Of a stretch of 64,000 nucleotides of DNA, positions 36,781-46,742 are shown piece after piece. The notes under the pieces were generated by a model, which was not told the DNA's origin, ran no database searches, and saw nothing but the letters and a program-made list of their open reading frames with translations. The number at the start of each line of letters is the position of its first letter. Positions within the stretch are counted from its first letter, which is position 1. The translations under genes were made by a program, and so were the position numbers. The stretch comes from Ahrensia marina (GTDB lineage: Bacteria; Pseudomonadota; Alphaproteobacteria; Rhizobiales; Rhizobiaceae): contig NZ_JXMU01000005.1 of assembly GCF_001293565.1 (NCBI RefSeq), positions 140,744 to 204,743 on the forward strand, given 5' to 3'.

Positions 36781-37886
36781 GTAAGAGCGTTAAAACCAAA
36801 ACAATCAATCTTGCACTTCAGGGCGGCGGGTCTCACGGCGCGTTTACCTGGGGTGTTCTTGATGCACTGCTTGAAGACGGCCGCTTGGAATTTGATGGTG
36901 TTTCGGGCACCAGCGCTGGCGCAATGAACGCGGTTGCAATGGCAGCAGGCATGGCACAGGGCGGGCGTGATGGCGCGCGCCAAAAATTGCGGGAATTTTG
37001 GATAGCTGTCGGCGAAAAGGGCCGCTTTTCGCCCATTCGCCGCAATCCGCTTGATGTGTTTTTCGGCAAATATAGCTTCCAGTATTCGCCTTCATACTGG
37101 GCGGCTGATCTGTTTAGCCGCGTCTTTTCGCCCTATGATACCAACCCGCTTGATATTAATCCGCTGCGCGATGTCGTTGAAAGTGTCATTGATTTTGATG
37201 ATGTTTCAAACTGCAAAAGCTTTAAAACCTTTGTGTCGGCAACCAATGTGTGGACCGGTAAGGTTCGTGTTTTTTCCGGTGATGATCTAACAGCAGATGC
37301 TGTGATGGCATCGGCGTGCCTGCCCACAATGTACAAAGCTGTTGAAATTGAAGGCGTGCCTTACTGGGATGGCGGGTTTGGCGGTAATCCGGCCTTATAT
37401 CCGTTCTTTTATTCCACCGACACAGAAGACACATTGCTTGTTCAGATCAATCCGGTTGAGCGGCGCCACACGCCTAAATCAGCGCAGGAAATTCAGGATC
37501 GCATGAATGAAATCACCTTCAATGCCGGATTGCTGCGCGAATTCAGAGCCATTGAATTTGTCCGGCGTCTAAAGCGTGAAGGACGTTTGGACGGAACAAC
37601 TTATTCGTCTATCCGGATGCACCGTGTTTGTGCGGACGAAGCTTTGGCCGATCTGTCGGCTGCAACCAAACTCAATGCTGAATGGCGGTTTTTAGAGAAT
37701 TTGCATGATTTGGGTTATGCTGCGGGACAGGATTTTCTGGACGAGCATTTTGATGCGATCGGTGAAAGACCGACTTTGGACCTGTCGGAAGAATTAGAGC
37801 AGCGCGTGTTCCCCATAGATAAGAAGAAGACGGTTGGGCGCAGGCTCAGTGAGAGGCTACACAAGATTAAGCCGAAACTGGACTAG
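36765..37886 (+). CDS. Patatin-like phospholipase
   Basis: A 373-residue serine hydrolase of the patatin family. The oxyanion motif GGGSHGAFTWG lies at 20-30, nucleophile Ser50 in GTSAG, and catalytic Asp202 in WDGGFGG. Coupling to bdhA, as in many Rhizobiales, fits a role in polyhydroxybutyrate or lipid turnover, though the substrate is not proven. The start is ATG 36765 inside bdhA or TTG at 36777 overlapping its stop; GGAGG at 36760-36764 is too close for the first and rather far for the second. Confidence 0.92.
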   Translation: MDGALSKSVKTKTINLALQGGGSHGAFTWGVLDALLEDGRLEFDGVSGTSAGAMNAVAMAAGMAQGGRDGARQKLREFWIAVGEKGRFSPIRRNPLDVFFGKYSFQYSPSYWAADLFSRVFSPYDTNPLDINPLRDVVESVIDFDDVSNCKSFKTFVSATNVWTGKVRVFSGDDLTADAVMASACLPTMYKAVEIEGVPYWDGGFGGNPALYPFFYSTDTEDTLLVQINPVERRHTPKSAQEIQDRMNEITFNAGLLREFRAIEFVRRLKREGRLDGTTYSSIRMHRVCADEALADLSAATKLNAEWRFLENLHDLGYAAGQDFLDEHFDAIGERPTLDLSEELEQRVFPIDKKKTVGRRLSERLHKIKPKLD

Positions 37887-38500
37887 CTTTGTTTTCCCGC
37901 TTGCGTGTCTGAACTTATTGCTTGGGCGACAAAATCAATAAGTGTTTCGACATAATGATCGATAGGCTGGCCGCATAAATAGGTATTACGCATACCTTCC
38001 ATGCTGTGCATTATAATTTGGGCTATCGATTGCGGGCTAATGGGCGGCGTGGAAAATCGCTCTAGATCTGCATCTCCGCGTTTGACCGCGCTTTCAATAC
38101 CGTTGGTGATGATCGTCACCATCCTTGCTTTCCATTCGACCTCAATATCTTGGGCAAGCTCCTGATTAACGCCGGTTAGCTCAACGCCGTGCGGCGTTTC
38201 ATCAACAAAACGGTGTATCTGGAGAATGGAGTTATCAATGCAGGCAAATAGCTGATTTCGTAGGCTGGTATTTGTCCTAAATGCGTTTTCGGCTGAAATT
38301 GCTGCGTTCTCCATCATCTGAAGGCTGATAGCCCGAAAAATGTCGGATTTGTTCTTGAAAACCTGATAAAGCGCGGGGCGCGACATTTTCGCTTCACGCG
38401 CGATGTCGTCCATCGAGGTTTTTTTAAACCCGTAATTGAGGAACACGGTCAGCGCTGATTTGAGAATCAGGCCGCGCTTATTGTCGCAGAAATCTAGCAT
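37883..38500 (-). CDS. TetR-family repressor next to an RND efflux operon
   Basis: A 205-residue TetR regulator with an N-terminal HTH at about 12-58 (LILKSALTVFLNYGFKKTS, AKMSRPALYQVFKNKSDIF) and a ligand-binding C-terminal domain. It is divergent from the RND adaptor gene with 211 bases between, so it probably controls the pump and itself. The stop overlaps the convergent patatin gene by 4 bases. Confidence 0.92.
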   Translation of the reverse strand: MLDFCDNKRGLILKSALTVFLNYGFKKTSMDDIAREAKMSRPALYQVFKNKSDIFRAISLQMMENAAISAENAFRTNTSLRNQLFACIDNSILQIHRFVDETPHGVELTGVNQELAQDIEVEWKARMVTIITNGIESAVKRGDADLERFSTPPISPQSIAQIIMHSMEGMRNTYLCGQPIDHYVETLIDFVAQAISSDTQAGKQS

Positions 38501-38503
38501 TAT

Positions 38504-38538
38504 ATTGACACTATGACATTTTTTGGTATTTTGTCAAT
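38504..38538. promoter_or_regulatory. Candidate TetR operator/promoter region
   Basis: Inverted repeat ATTGACA at 38504-38510 and TGTCAAT at 38532-38538, spaced by 21 bases. The right arm read on the minus strand is a TTGACA -35 box with a weak CATAGT -10 about 16 bases on, just before the tetR start. Confidence 0.4.
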
Positions 38539-38711
38539 CTTGATACTACTGACATTGCTGTAAAAGTTGTGAAATCAGTATCTTAGAAGAAAAACGGTTC
38601 CCGTTTGAAACATTAGGTTAACTCAAGTGTTTGGCGAAGTATTGCTAAGACATGAAAACTAGGGTTTAGGAACACGTCTAGTTATATACGTAGAAAGTTA
38701 CGGAAAAGACG

Positions 38712-39863
38712 ATGAAACTTCATCAATTTGCGGCAATGGTTGTATTGCTGTTGGCCGCCGCTTGGGTGCTGACAGGAGATTTTTCTTTTGTGGGTAGCGC
38801 TTCTACTGAAGACGACAAGCCGAATACTGTCGTCGAGCGGCAGGAAGCAGCGGCGAAAACCGAAGAACGCGCGTTGCAAGCTGTTGGCGTGGCGCAGGTT
38901 CCTTCCATCGAACATGCGCGCTCAGTCCGCATATCAGGTATTACACAAGCTGATAAATCTACGGAAGTTTCGGCTCGCACATCGGCTGCCATTGACGAGC
39001 TGAAAGTGTCGCAAGGCGATGTCGTTAAAAAAGACCAGGTAATTTTGACACTGGCCTCTGAAGGTCGTCAGGAAGCGCTGGCAAGCGCCGAGCAAAGTCT
39101 TGAACAGGCAAAAATCGATGCAGATGCCAAGCGCACTCTTGTTGAGCGCGGTACATTGCCTAAAATCCAATTGGATCAGGCAATGTCGGCATTGCGCTCA
39201 GCGGAAAGCGCTTTGGAAAAAGCCAAAGTGGAAATGAGCCTGCTTGAAATCAAAGCGCCGTTTGGCGGCGTGATTGATGATTTGAAAGTGGAAGCAGGTA
39301 CATCCGTTCAACCCGGAACACCGGTTGCTACGATTGTTGCTTTGGATCCGATCATCGGTGTGGGTGAAGTCAATGAAAGTGATTTGCCGATTGTAAAAGT
39401 TGGCAATGACGCGTCATTGCGATTGGTAACAGGTGAAATTGTTTCCGGTAAAATCCGCTACATCAGCCGTGTGGCTCAAGACACAACACGCACCTACACA
39501 GTTGAAATTGAAGCGCCCAACCCCGAAATGAGCATTCCGGCAGGAATGACGTCAGAAGTTATTCTGCGGGGCGAGGCGGTTTCTGCCAAGCCTGTTCCGC
39601 GGTCTGTTGTCACTCTCAATGATACGGGCGAACTTGGTGTGCGCGCGGTTGATGAGGAAGACAGTGTTGTTTTCTATCCGATAGATATTGTCGATGACTC
39701 CACAGGCGGACTCATCCTTGGCGGTATACCGGATAAAGCGCGCATCATTGTTCAAGGGCAAAACCTTGTTTCGGAAGGGCAAAAAGTTCAGGCGGTTGAA
39801 GCTGACCCGGAACAAATTGATAGGTTGATCGAAGAGGCGCGAAGCCAGATTGAGAGTCAGTAA
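38712..39863 (+). CDS. RND efflux periplasmic adaptor (membrane fusion protein)
   Basis: A 383-residue adaptor. An N-terminal anchor (FAAMVVLLLAAAWVL) is followed by the lipoyl half (STEVSARTSAAIDELKVSQGD), a coiled-coil hairpin (EALASAEQSLEQAKIDADAK), the second lipoyl half (LEIKAPFGGVIDDLKVEAG) and a beta-barrel (GVGEVNESDLPIVKVG). It links the inner membrane pump to an outer membrane channel not encoded here. The stop overlaps the pump start (TAATG). Confidence 0.94.
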   Translation: MKLHQFAAMVVLLLAAAWVLTGDFSFVGSASTEDDKPNTVVERQEAAAKTEERALQAVGVAQVPSIEHARSVRISGITQADKSTEVSARTSAAIDELKVSQGDVVKKDQVILTLASEGRQEALASAEQSLEQAKIDADAKRTLVERGTLPKIQLDQAMSALRSAESALEKAKVEMSLLEIKAPFGGVIDDLKVEAGTSVQPGTPVATIVALDPIIGVGEVNESDLPIVKVGNDASLRLVTGEIVSGKIRYISRVAQDTTRTYTVEIEAPNPEMSIPAGMTSEVILRGEAVSAKPVPRSVVTLNDTGELGVRAVDEEDSVVFYPIDIVDDSTGGLILGGIPDKARIIVQGQNLVSEGQKVQAVEADPEQIDRLIEEARSQIESQ

Positions 39864-42800
39864 TGGGTTTTCTTGAAATAGCAGTAAAGAATGCGCGCCT
39901 GACGATCATGGCGCTTTTGTTCTTTCTGGTTGCCGGAGCGCTTTCATATATCAGTATTCCCAAAGAAGCCGAGCCTGACGTACAGATACCGGTTATCTAT
40001 GTCGGTCTAAGCTTGCAGGGCGTGTCGCCGGAAGATGCCGAACGTCTGCTGATCCGCCCGCTGGAAACACAACTTAAAAATATCAAAGGCATCGATAAGA
40101 TGTCTGCGTCTGCCTATCAGGGCGGCGGTAATGTGGTGATTGAGTTTGATCCGAGTGCTGATCTGTCAACAGCCCTTGATGATGTGCGCACGAAAACAGA
40201 TCAGGCCAAACGCGATTTCCCAACCGGAACGGATGAGCCGACTGTTTCCGAGGTTAATATTTCGGAGTTTCCGGTTCTCGTTGTGACACTTTCCGGCGAT
40301 GTTCCGGAACGGGTTTTGACACGCAGCGCCAAAGCGCTTCAGGAGCGTATTGAAGAAGCGGAAGGTGTTCTGGAAGCGAATTTGCAAGGGTCGCGTGATG
40401 AACTTGTTGAAGTGATCATGGACCCGATCAAGCTGAGTTCCTACAATCTCCAGCTTGATAATCTGATCGCTGGTGTACAGGGAAACAATCAGCTGGTTGC
40501 CGCCGGAACACTGGAAGGTGATCAGGGTAAATATGCGGTCAAGGTTCCTGCTCTCATCGAGACGGTTGAAGATATTGCCAATCTGCCTATCGCAGTTAAT
40601 GGCAATGCTGTCGTGCGCGCCCGTGATCTGGCGACAATCCGCTCGACTTTTGAAGATGCGGAAACAATTGCCCGTCTTAACGGTAAACCGGCAATTGCGA
40701 TTGAGGTTTCCAAACGGGCAGGTGCCAACCTTATCGAAACAGTTGATCTTGTGAAGGCGACTTCGGAGGCGTTTAAAGCAGAACTGCCAACCGGTATCGA
40801 TGTGTCATTCAGTCAGGACAAATCGACCGATATCCGCACAATGCTGGAAGATTTGCAGAATTCGGTTTTGACAGCGGTGATACTGGTTTTCATCGTTATT
40901 CTTTTCTATCTCGGTTTCCGGTCTTCACTGCTAATCGGTCTGGCAATTCCAACATCGTTCCTTATGGGAATCATGTTCCTGTCAATGGCAGGCCTGACGG
41001 TTAACATTGTTGTTCTGTTCAGTCTGATTTTGGCCGTTGGCATGCTTGTCGATGATGCTATCATTGTGACCGAATATGCTGAAAGGCGTATGGCTGAAGG
41101 CATGCCGGCAGCACCGGCATTTGCTGAAGGTGCGCGCCGCATGTTCGGCCCGGTTGTCATCTCAACGCTTACACGTATTGCAGCCTTCTCACCGCTTCTG
41201 TTCTGGCCCGGGATTGTCGGCGAGTTTATGAGCTATATGCCGATCACGCTGATCGCGACGCTATCCGCATCAACAATCTATGCATTGTTGTTTGCGCCAA
41301 CGCTAGGATCTATCTTTGGCAAGGCACGTGTCGAGCCTAAAAAGCCTGATGGCATATACATGGCCGTCATCAAGAAGACAGTACGGTATCCTATTGCTGT
41401 ATTGCTGATCGTTGTTGCGTTGATGGTTGGTATTGTTACAAGCTTTACGCAAAACAATAATGGTGTGGAATTCTTCCCGAATGTCGAACCTCAATACGGG
41501 CTGCTATACGTTAAAGCACAAGGCAATCTGTCGCTTGAGGAAAAAGACGATGCGGTTCGCGTTGCCGAGCAGCGTTTGTTGAACTGGCCCGGTATCGACA
41601 CTGTTTATACACGTGTCGGCAAGTCAGGCGGCGGCGCATCCTTTGGCGGCGGTGGCGGCGGCGAAGATACAATTGGCACGATTCAATATGAGTTTGTTGA
41701 TTGGCGCGAACGCAAGCCGGCCTCTGAAATTCTGGCCGATTTGCGCAGTGCGCTTTCCGGTTTTGCAGGCGTTGAAATCGAAATTTCTGTTCCGGATGCA
41801 GGCCCACCGCAAGGTAAGCCGATCCAGGTTCAGCTTTCCGCTGATGATCCGACCGGCATGGATGAAGTTGCGCGACAAGTCGGCGAATATCTTGAGACTA
41901 TTCCTGAAGTGCGCGATCTCTCAACAGGCTTGCCGCCTTTGAGTGTTGACTGGGAGCTGAAGGTCGACCGCACGGAAGCTGCAAAATTTGGTGTCGGACC
42001 GAACTCAATTGGCACGGTGGTTCAGTTGGTGACAACAGGATTGGTGCTTTCTGATTACCGCCCTGCCGGCGCAGATGATGCGGTTGATATTCGTTTGCGT
42101 CTACCGGAAGATCGCCGCACACTTTCAATGCTTGACCAGCTCAGGATTCAAACACCTTCAGGTGCTGTACCGATATCGAACTTTGTAACACGCGAACCAG
42201 CCCGTTCGCTTGGTACATTGACCCGTATCGATGGTTCGCGCACACTCACAATTTCTGCGAACCTTGCAGAAGGTGCGCAGGATGCCGTGTTCCAGGCGCA
42301 GGTGGCCGAGCATATGAGAACGCTCGATCTTCCTGCCAATATTCAATGGGAAATGGTTGGTTCCGATCAGGAAAGCGCCGAAGCTTCTGCGTTTCTGGGC
42401 AAGGCATTTGGCGTTGCTATCTTCCTGATTTTTGCGCTGCTATTGGCACAGTTCAACCGCTTTACCTATGTTGCTCTGGTTCTGTCTGCTGTGGTGATGT
42501 CCACGGTTGGCGTGCTGCTGGGCTTGCTCATCATGGGTATGCCGTTCTCCATCATTATGACTGCGGTTGGCACGATCGCTCTGGCCGGCGTTGTGGTGAA
42601 CAACAATATTGTTCTGATCGACACCTATTCTTATCTGCGTAGGCAGGGCATGGATAAAACAGAAGCCGTGCTGGAGACGTGCCGCGAACGTGTGCGTCCC
42701 GTAATGCTGACAGCGGTCACCGCGATTTTGGGCGTGTTGCCGATTGCCTTTGGCGCAAACCTGGCATTGCTCAGCCAAGAGGTGACTTATGGTGCTCCAT

Positions 42801-43108
42801 CAACACAGTGGTGGATTTCTTTATCCAGCGCGATTGTTTTTGGACTGGCGTTCTCAACGCTTCTGACACTGGTGGTAACGCCAGCGGCATTGATGCTGTT
42901 TACACGCGACAATGCTTCGATAGAAGCGGGTAGTTTGCTTGGTAATTTCTGGCGACGTTTGCGCGGAAAAGTGAAGAAAACTGAACCATCAGGCAAATTG
43001 GCTGATGAACCGGTGGCGCAGGTTGATCCCAACCAACCGGAGATCGATGAAGAATATATCGACGAGACACCTTCCACTGTCACGCCGTACCCCAAAGCGG
43101 CAGAGTAA
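39863..43108 (+). CDS. RND efflux transporter permease (AcrB/CusA superfamily)
   Basis: A 1081-residue proton-driven pump with the duplicated RND layout: one N-terminal helix, a large periplasmic loop, helices 2-6, a second periplasmic loop starting near residue 540, and helices 8-12. The proton-relay Asp397/Asp398 lie in GMLVDDAIIV. GVSPEDAERLLIRPLE and a Gly-rich loop (ASFGGGGGGED) are seen. The tail from about 1030 is Glu/Pro-rich. Substrate cannot be told. The last gene of the operon, followed by a terminator. Confidence 0.95.
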   Translation: MGFLEIAVKNARLTIMALLFFLVAGALSYISIPKEAEPDVQIPVIYVGLSLQGVSPEDAERLLIRPLETQLKNIKGIDKMSASAYQGGGNVVIEFDPSADLSTALDDVRTKTDQAKRDFPTGTDEPTVSEVNISEFPVLVVTLSGDVPERVLTRSAKALQERIEEAEGVLEANLQGSRDELVEVIMDPIKLSSYNLQLDNLIAGVQGNNQLVAAGTLEGDQGKYAVKVPALIETVEDIANLPIAVNGNAVVRARDLATIRSTFEDAETIARLNGKPAIAIEVSKRAGANLIETVDLVKATSEAFKAELPTGIDVSFSQDKSTDIRTMLEDLQNSVLTAVILVFIVILFYLGFRSSLLIGLAIPTSFLMGIMFLSMAGLTVNIVVLFSLILAVGMLVDDAIIVTEYAERRMAEGMPAAPAFAEGARRMFGPVVISTLTRIAAFSPLLFWPGIVGEFMSYMPITLIATLSASTIYALLFAPTLGSIFGKARVEPKKPDGIYMAVIKKTVRYPIAVLLIVVALMVGIVTSFTQNNNGVEFFPNVEPQYGLLYVKAQGNLSLEEKDDAVRVAEQRLLNWPGIDTVYTRVGKSGGGASFGGGGGGEDTIGTIQYEFVDWRERKPASEILADLRSALSGFAGVEIEISVPDAGPPQGKPIQVQLSADDPTGMDEVARQVGEYLETIPEVRDLSTGLPPLSVDWELKVDRTEAAKFGVGPNSIGTVVQLVTTGLVLSDYRPAGADDAVDIRLRLPEDRRTLSMLDQLRIQTPSGAVPISNFVTREPARSLGTLTRIDGSRTLTISANLAEGAQDAVFQAQVAEHMRTLDLPANIQWEMVGSDQESAEASAFLGKAFGVAIFLIFALLLAQFNRFTYVALVLSAVVMSTVGVLLGLLIMGMPFSIIMTAVGTIALAGVVVNNNIVLIDTYSYLRRQGMDKTEAVLETCRERVRPVMLTAVTAILGVLPIAFGANLALLSQEVTYGAPSTQWWISLSSAIVFGLAFSTLLTLVVTPAALMLFTRDNASIEAGSLLGNFWRRLRGKVKKTEPSGKLADEPVAQVDPNQPEIDEEYIDETPSTVTPYPKAAE

Positions 43109-43116
43109 GTATCACA

Positions 43117-43149
43117 AAAAAGGCCGGCGCTGATGCGACCGGCCTTTTT
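43117..43149. terminator. Bidirectional terminator between RND pump and asd
   Basis: Stem AAAAAGGCCGG / CCGGCCTTTTT with an 11-base loop, ending in T-runs on both strands between convergent genes. Confidence 0.87.
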
Positions 43150-43170
43150 CATAAATGGATTTTTTTAAGA

Positions 43171-44211
43171 TCAAGCGGCGGCTTGTGCCTTCGGTGTGAT
43201 CAATTTGCGGTTCACAAGAACCTCGGCAATCTGCACCGTATTCAGCGCCGCGCCTTTGCGTAAATTGTCTGAAACAACCCACATATTCAAACCGTTATCC
43301 AGAGTTGAGTCCTCGCGGATACGGCTGATATAGGTTGCATCTTCGCCCGCTGCCTCAATCGGCGTGACATAAGCATTTTCCGAAGGATTATCGACGACAA
43401 GGCAGCCTGGTGCTTCGCGCAGGATTTCACGCGCCTGATCGGCAGTGATCTCATTTTCAAATTCGATATTGACAGCTTCAGCGTGGCTGATGAAAACTGG
43501 CACGCGCACGGCTGTGCATGTCACCTTAATTTTCGGATCGAGCATTTTCTTGGTTTCGGCTGTTACCTTCCACTCTTCTTTGGTGGAGCCGTCTTCCATG
43601 AACACGTCGATATGCGGGATCACATTAAATGCGATGCGCTTTGTGAATTTTTTGCTCTCATCAAAAGTGTCGCCAACATAAACCGAGCGGGTCTGCGCAA
43701 ACAACTCGTCCATCGCATCCTTACCGGCACCGGAGACGGATTGATATGTCGAGACGACAACACGTTTGATCTTTGCCGCATCGTGCAGCGGCTTGAGTGC
43801 AACCACGAGTTGGGCAGTCGAGCAGTTCGGGTTAGCAATGATGTTCTTTTTGGAAAAATCCACAATCGCATCAGGATTTACTTCCGGAACGATTAACGGC
43901 ACATCGGAATCATAGCGGAAAGCTGAGGAGTTATCGATGACAACACAGCCCTGCTTGCCGATTTTCGGAGACCATTCTTTTGAAATGGATCCGCCTGCAG
44001 ACATAAGGCAGATGTCCGTGTCTGAAAAATCGTAATTTTCCAGCGCCTGAACCTTTAGCGTTTTGTCACCGTAAGAGACCTCTTGGCCCAAAGAACGGCG
44101 TGATGCCAACGGAACAACTGTTGAAGCTGGAAAGCCACGCTCGTGAAGGATTTCCATCATTTCGCGTCCAACATTTCCAGTTGCACCGGCGATAGCGATT
44201 TTGAAGCTCAT
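43171..44211 (-). CDS. asd: Aspartate-semialdehyde dehydrogenase
   Basis: Makes aspartate semialdehyde for lysine/diaminopimelate, methionine and threonine (346 residues). GATGNVGREM at 9-18 binds NADP, Cys130 in ANPNCSTAQ is the catalytic thiol, and HAEAVNIEFE follows the active site His. It lies downstream of the leuD-ridA-leuB genes on the same strand but 222 bases away, with a hairpin element between. Confidence 0.97.
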   Translation of the reverse strand: MSFKIAIAGATGNVGREMMEILHERGFPASTVVPLASRRSLGQEVSYGDKTLKVQALENYDFSDTDICLMSAGGSISKEWSPKIGKQGCVVIDNSSAFRYDSDVPLIVPEVNPDAIVDFSKKNIIANPNCSTAQLVVALKPLHDAAKIKRVVVSTYQSVSGAGKDAMDELFAQTRSVYVGDTFDESKKFTKRIAFNVIPHIDVFMEDGSTKEEWKVTAETKKMLDPKIKVTCTAVRVPVFISHAEAVNIEFENEITADQAREILREAPGCLVVDNPSENAYVTPIEAAGEDATYISRIREDSTLDNGLNMWVVSDNLRKGAALNTVQIAEVLVNRKLITPKAQAAA

Positions 44212-44251
44212 TGCTTTTTTCCTGTCTCTCCCCCGGTTGCGGTCAAAGCGT

Positions 44252-44277
44252 CACTCTTCCCGCCCACGGGGAGAGTG
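44252..44277. repeat. Palindromic GC-rich hairpin element upstream of asd
   Basis: CACTCTTCCC and GGGGAGAGTG form a 10-bp stem (one G-T pair) with a 6-base loop, inside a C/G-rich stretch (about 44225-44290). Similar short GGGGAGAG palindromes are scattered between genes in rhizobial genomes. Only one copy is seen in this window. Confidence 0.45.
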
Positions 44278-44389
44278 AGGGCGGAGTGAGTTAAACGGTC
44301 TTCGTTTTCGTAGGGATCGTTTTAAGCATGATGGCGTTCTTTTGATGCACTGTAACGCAAATGTCAATTGTCTGCGCTTTTCAAATGGT

Positions 44390-44418
44390 ACTGACGCAGT
44401 GTCCCGCGTCAGTTTTTT
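44390..44418. other. Hairpin with T-run after leuB, on the unexpected strand
   Basis: ACTGACGC / GCGTCAGT with an 8-base loop and six T on the plus strand. The neighbouring leuB and asd genes are on the minus strand, where the hairpin is not followed by T, so its role as a terminator for leuB is doubtful. Confidence 0.4.
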
Positions 44419-44433
44419 GTATTTCTTGCGATA

Positions 44434-45540
44434 TTAAGCAGCGCTGTAGGCTTCGCGGATAGCTTTGCCCATCTCGCTGGTTGTAATCTGTGTGCAGCCC
44501 TCACTCATAATGTCGCCGGTGCGGACACCGCTATCAAGAACGGTTGCAATTGCTTTTTCCAGGCGTTCGGATTCAGCAATCATGTTGAATGAATAACGCA
44601 GGCACATTGCAAATGACGCAAACATTGCGATCGGGTTGGCGATACCTTTACCAGCAATATCGGGTGCTGAACCATGAACCGGTTCGTAAAGTGCCTTACG
44701 GGCACCGGTTTTTTCATCCGGTGCGCCCAATGATGCCGACGGCAACATGCCCAGCGAACCGGTCAGCATGGCAGCAACATCGGAAAGCATGTCACCAAAC
44801 AGGTTGTCGCATACGATAACATCAAACTGTTTCGGCCAGCGCACCAATTGCATACCGCCGGCATCAGCCAGCATGTGCGAAAGTTCGACATCATCATATT
44901 TTGCTTTGTGTGTCGCTGTAACGACTTCGTTCCAAAGCACGCCGGACTTCATGACATTGCGTTTTTCCATCGAGCACACTTTGTTGCCGCGCGCACGGGC
45001 CATTTCAAAGGCCACACCGGCAATTCGTTCAATTTCATAGGTTTCATAAACCTGCGTATCGACAGCGCGTTTCTGGCCGTTGCCAAGATCGGTAATTGTT
45101 TTGGGCTCGCCGAAATATACGCCGCCGGTCAATTCGCGGACGATGAGAATATCAAGACCTTCGACAACTTCCGGGCGCAGTGATGATGAGTTGGACAAGG
45201 CCGGATAACAAATTGCCGGGCGCAGATTTGCAAAAAGCGCCATGTCTTTGCGAAGGCGCAACAATCCGGCTTCGGGACGGGCTTCATAAGGCACGTCATC
45301 CCATTTAGGGCCGCCTACAGCGCCGAAAAGAACGGCATCGGCAGCCAGCGCTTTTTCCATATCGCTATCTGAAATCGCTTCGCCATGGGCGTCATAGGCC
45401 GAACCGCCAACCAGACCTTCATCGGTTTTAAAATTGGCACCTTCTTTGTCATTCATGTGCGAGATCAGCGTTTTGACCTCGGACATAATTTCAGGGCCAA
45501 TACCATCACCAGGCAAAAGGAAAATCGAGCGTTCAGTCAT
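44434..45540 (-). CDS. leuB: 3-isopropylmalate dehydrogenase
   Basis: Oxidises 3-isopropylmalate in leucine synthesis (368 residues). It begins [18 protein letters not shown], with [29 protein letters not shown], and [20 protein letters not shown] with the metal-binding Asp residues. The start at 45540 is taken over 45549 because it matches the family N-terminus. It is transcribed after leuD and ridA. Confidence 0.97.
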   Translation of the reverse strand: MTERSIFLLPGDGIGPEIMSEVKTLISHMNDKEGANFKTDEGLVGGSAYDAHGEAISDSDMEKALAADAVLFGAVGGPKWDDVPYEARPEAGLLRLRKDMALFANLRPAICYPALSNSSSLRPEVVEGLDILIVRELTGGVYFGEPKTITDLGNGQKRAVDTQVYETYEIERIAGVAFEMARARGNKVCSMEKRNVMKSGVLWNEVVTATHKAKYDDVELSHMLADAGGMQLVRWPKQFDVIVCDNLFGDMLSDVAAMLTGSLGMLPSASLGAPDEKTGARKALYEPVHGSAPDIAGKGIANPIAMFASFAMCLRYSFNMIAESERLEKAIATVLDSGVRTGDIMSEGCTQITTSEMGKAIREAYSAA

Positions 45541-45612
45541 CAAGCACATCCGTCTTTAGAGGTTAATTTGCCTGCTTTTACGGAGTATCGGGCTCAAGTT
45601 CAATTGCTTTTG

Positions 45613-45993
45613 CTAACCGCGCAGGGCGGTCGCTTCAATTTCGATTTTCATTTCGGGTTTTATGAGGCCCGCGACAACCATAGTCGCGGCGGGTCTGATG
45701 GTTTTAAACCATTGTCCGAGAACCGGAAACGCCAAGTCAGCATATGCCGCATCGGTGACTGTATATTGCATCCGGACGATGTCGTCTAAAGTAAACCCGG
45801 CCTGCTCAAGTGTTCTTTCGACCGTAAGAAGCGCATTGCGGGTTTGCTCTTCCACACTATCGGGCATGATCATTGTTTTGTAATCGTAGCCTGTCGTGCC
45901 TGAAACAAAGCACCAGTCGCCTTGCACGAGTGCCCGTGAATAACCCGCAATCTCTTCAAAAGGCGAACCGGTTGAAATGAGTTTGCGGGTCAT
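45613..45993 (-). CDS. RidA family deaminase-like protein
   Basis: A 126-residue protein of the Rid (YjgF/UK114) family, which in its best-known member hydrolyses reactive enamine/imine intermediates such as 2-aminoacrylate. It shows YSRALVQGDWCFVSGTTGYD, EQTRNALLTVERTLEQAG and a C-terminal IEIEATALRG. The Arg of the RidA signature (usually near IEAI/IE-A) is not placed as in canonical RidA, so the subfamily is open. It sits between leuD (6 bases) and leuB (72 bases). Confidence 0.88.
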   Translation of the reverse strand: MTRKLISTGSPFEEIAGYSRALVQGDWCFVSGTTGYDYKTMIMPDSVEEQTRNALLTVERTLEQAGFTLDDIVRMQYTVTDAAYADLAFPVLGQWFKTIRPAATMVVAGLIKPEMKIEIEATALRG

Positions 45994-45999
45994 AAAATG

Positions 46000-46605
46000 T
46001 TATGCCCAAGGGCGGTTTGCCGCCGCATTGCTTTCATAAGCATCAATGGATGATGCTTTTTCCAATGTCAGGCCGATATCATCCAGACCGTTGAGCATGC
46101 AGTGCTTACGGTGTGCATCGATATCAAAATTGATCGTACCGCCGTCAGGGCCTTTAATTTCCTGCGCTTCCAGATCAATTGAAATAACAGCGTTGGAGCC
46201 GCGTGAAGCGTCATCCAGAAGTTTTTCGAGATTTTCAGGACTGACAACGATCGGCAAAACGCCGTTCTTGAAGCAGTTGTTATAGAAAATATCGGCAAAG
46301 CTGGTCGAAATGATGCAGCGGATACCGTAGTCTAGAAGCGCCCAAGGCGCATGTTCACGTGACGAGCCGCAGCCGAAATTGTCACCGGCAATCAGGATTT
46401 TTGCATCCTTGTAAGCAGGCTTGTTTAAAACAAAATCTTCTTTGGGAGAGCCGTCTTCGTTAAAGCGCATTTCTGCAAACAGGCCTTCGCCAAGACCGGT
46501 ACGCTTGATTGTTTTAAGGTAGTCCTTTGGGATAATCATATCGGTGTCGATATTGATTATCGGTAGAGGTGCGGCAACGCCTGAGAGCTTATTGAACTTA
46601 TCCAT
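46000..46605 (-). CDS. leuD: 3-isopropylmalate dehydratase small subunit
   Basis: Small subunit of isopropylmalate isomerase (201 residues). [31 protein letters not shown] and [17 protein letters not shown] are typical swivel-domain motifs. The start at 46605 has GGAAAG upstream; the longer frame to 46683 is rejected. The large subunit leuC is not in the window. Confidence 0.97.
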   Translation of the reverse strand: MDKFNKLSGVAAPLPIINIDTDMIIPKDYLKTIKRTGLGEGLFAEMRFNEDGSPKEDFVLNKPAYKDAKILIAGDNFGCGSSREHAPWALLDYGIRCIISTSFADIFYNNCFKNGVLPIVVSPENLEKLLDDASRGSNAVISIDLEAQEIKGPDGGTINFDIDAHRKHCMLNGLDDIGLTLEKASSIDAYESNAAANRPWA

Positions 46606-46742
46606 GACGTTCTTTCCATGTTGTAAAAGTTGAATGCGGTTTATCAAAGTCATGCATAGAAATGAAGCCTTCTGTCGCATCAATTGAGCAAAACCTTGAA
46701 TGATTGAGAAAAAAGCTATTTGTAAGAGCCAAGGAGCTCGTT

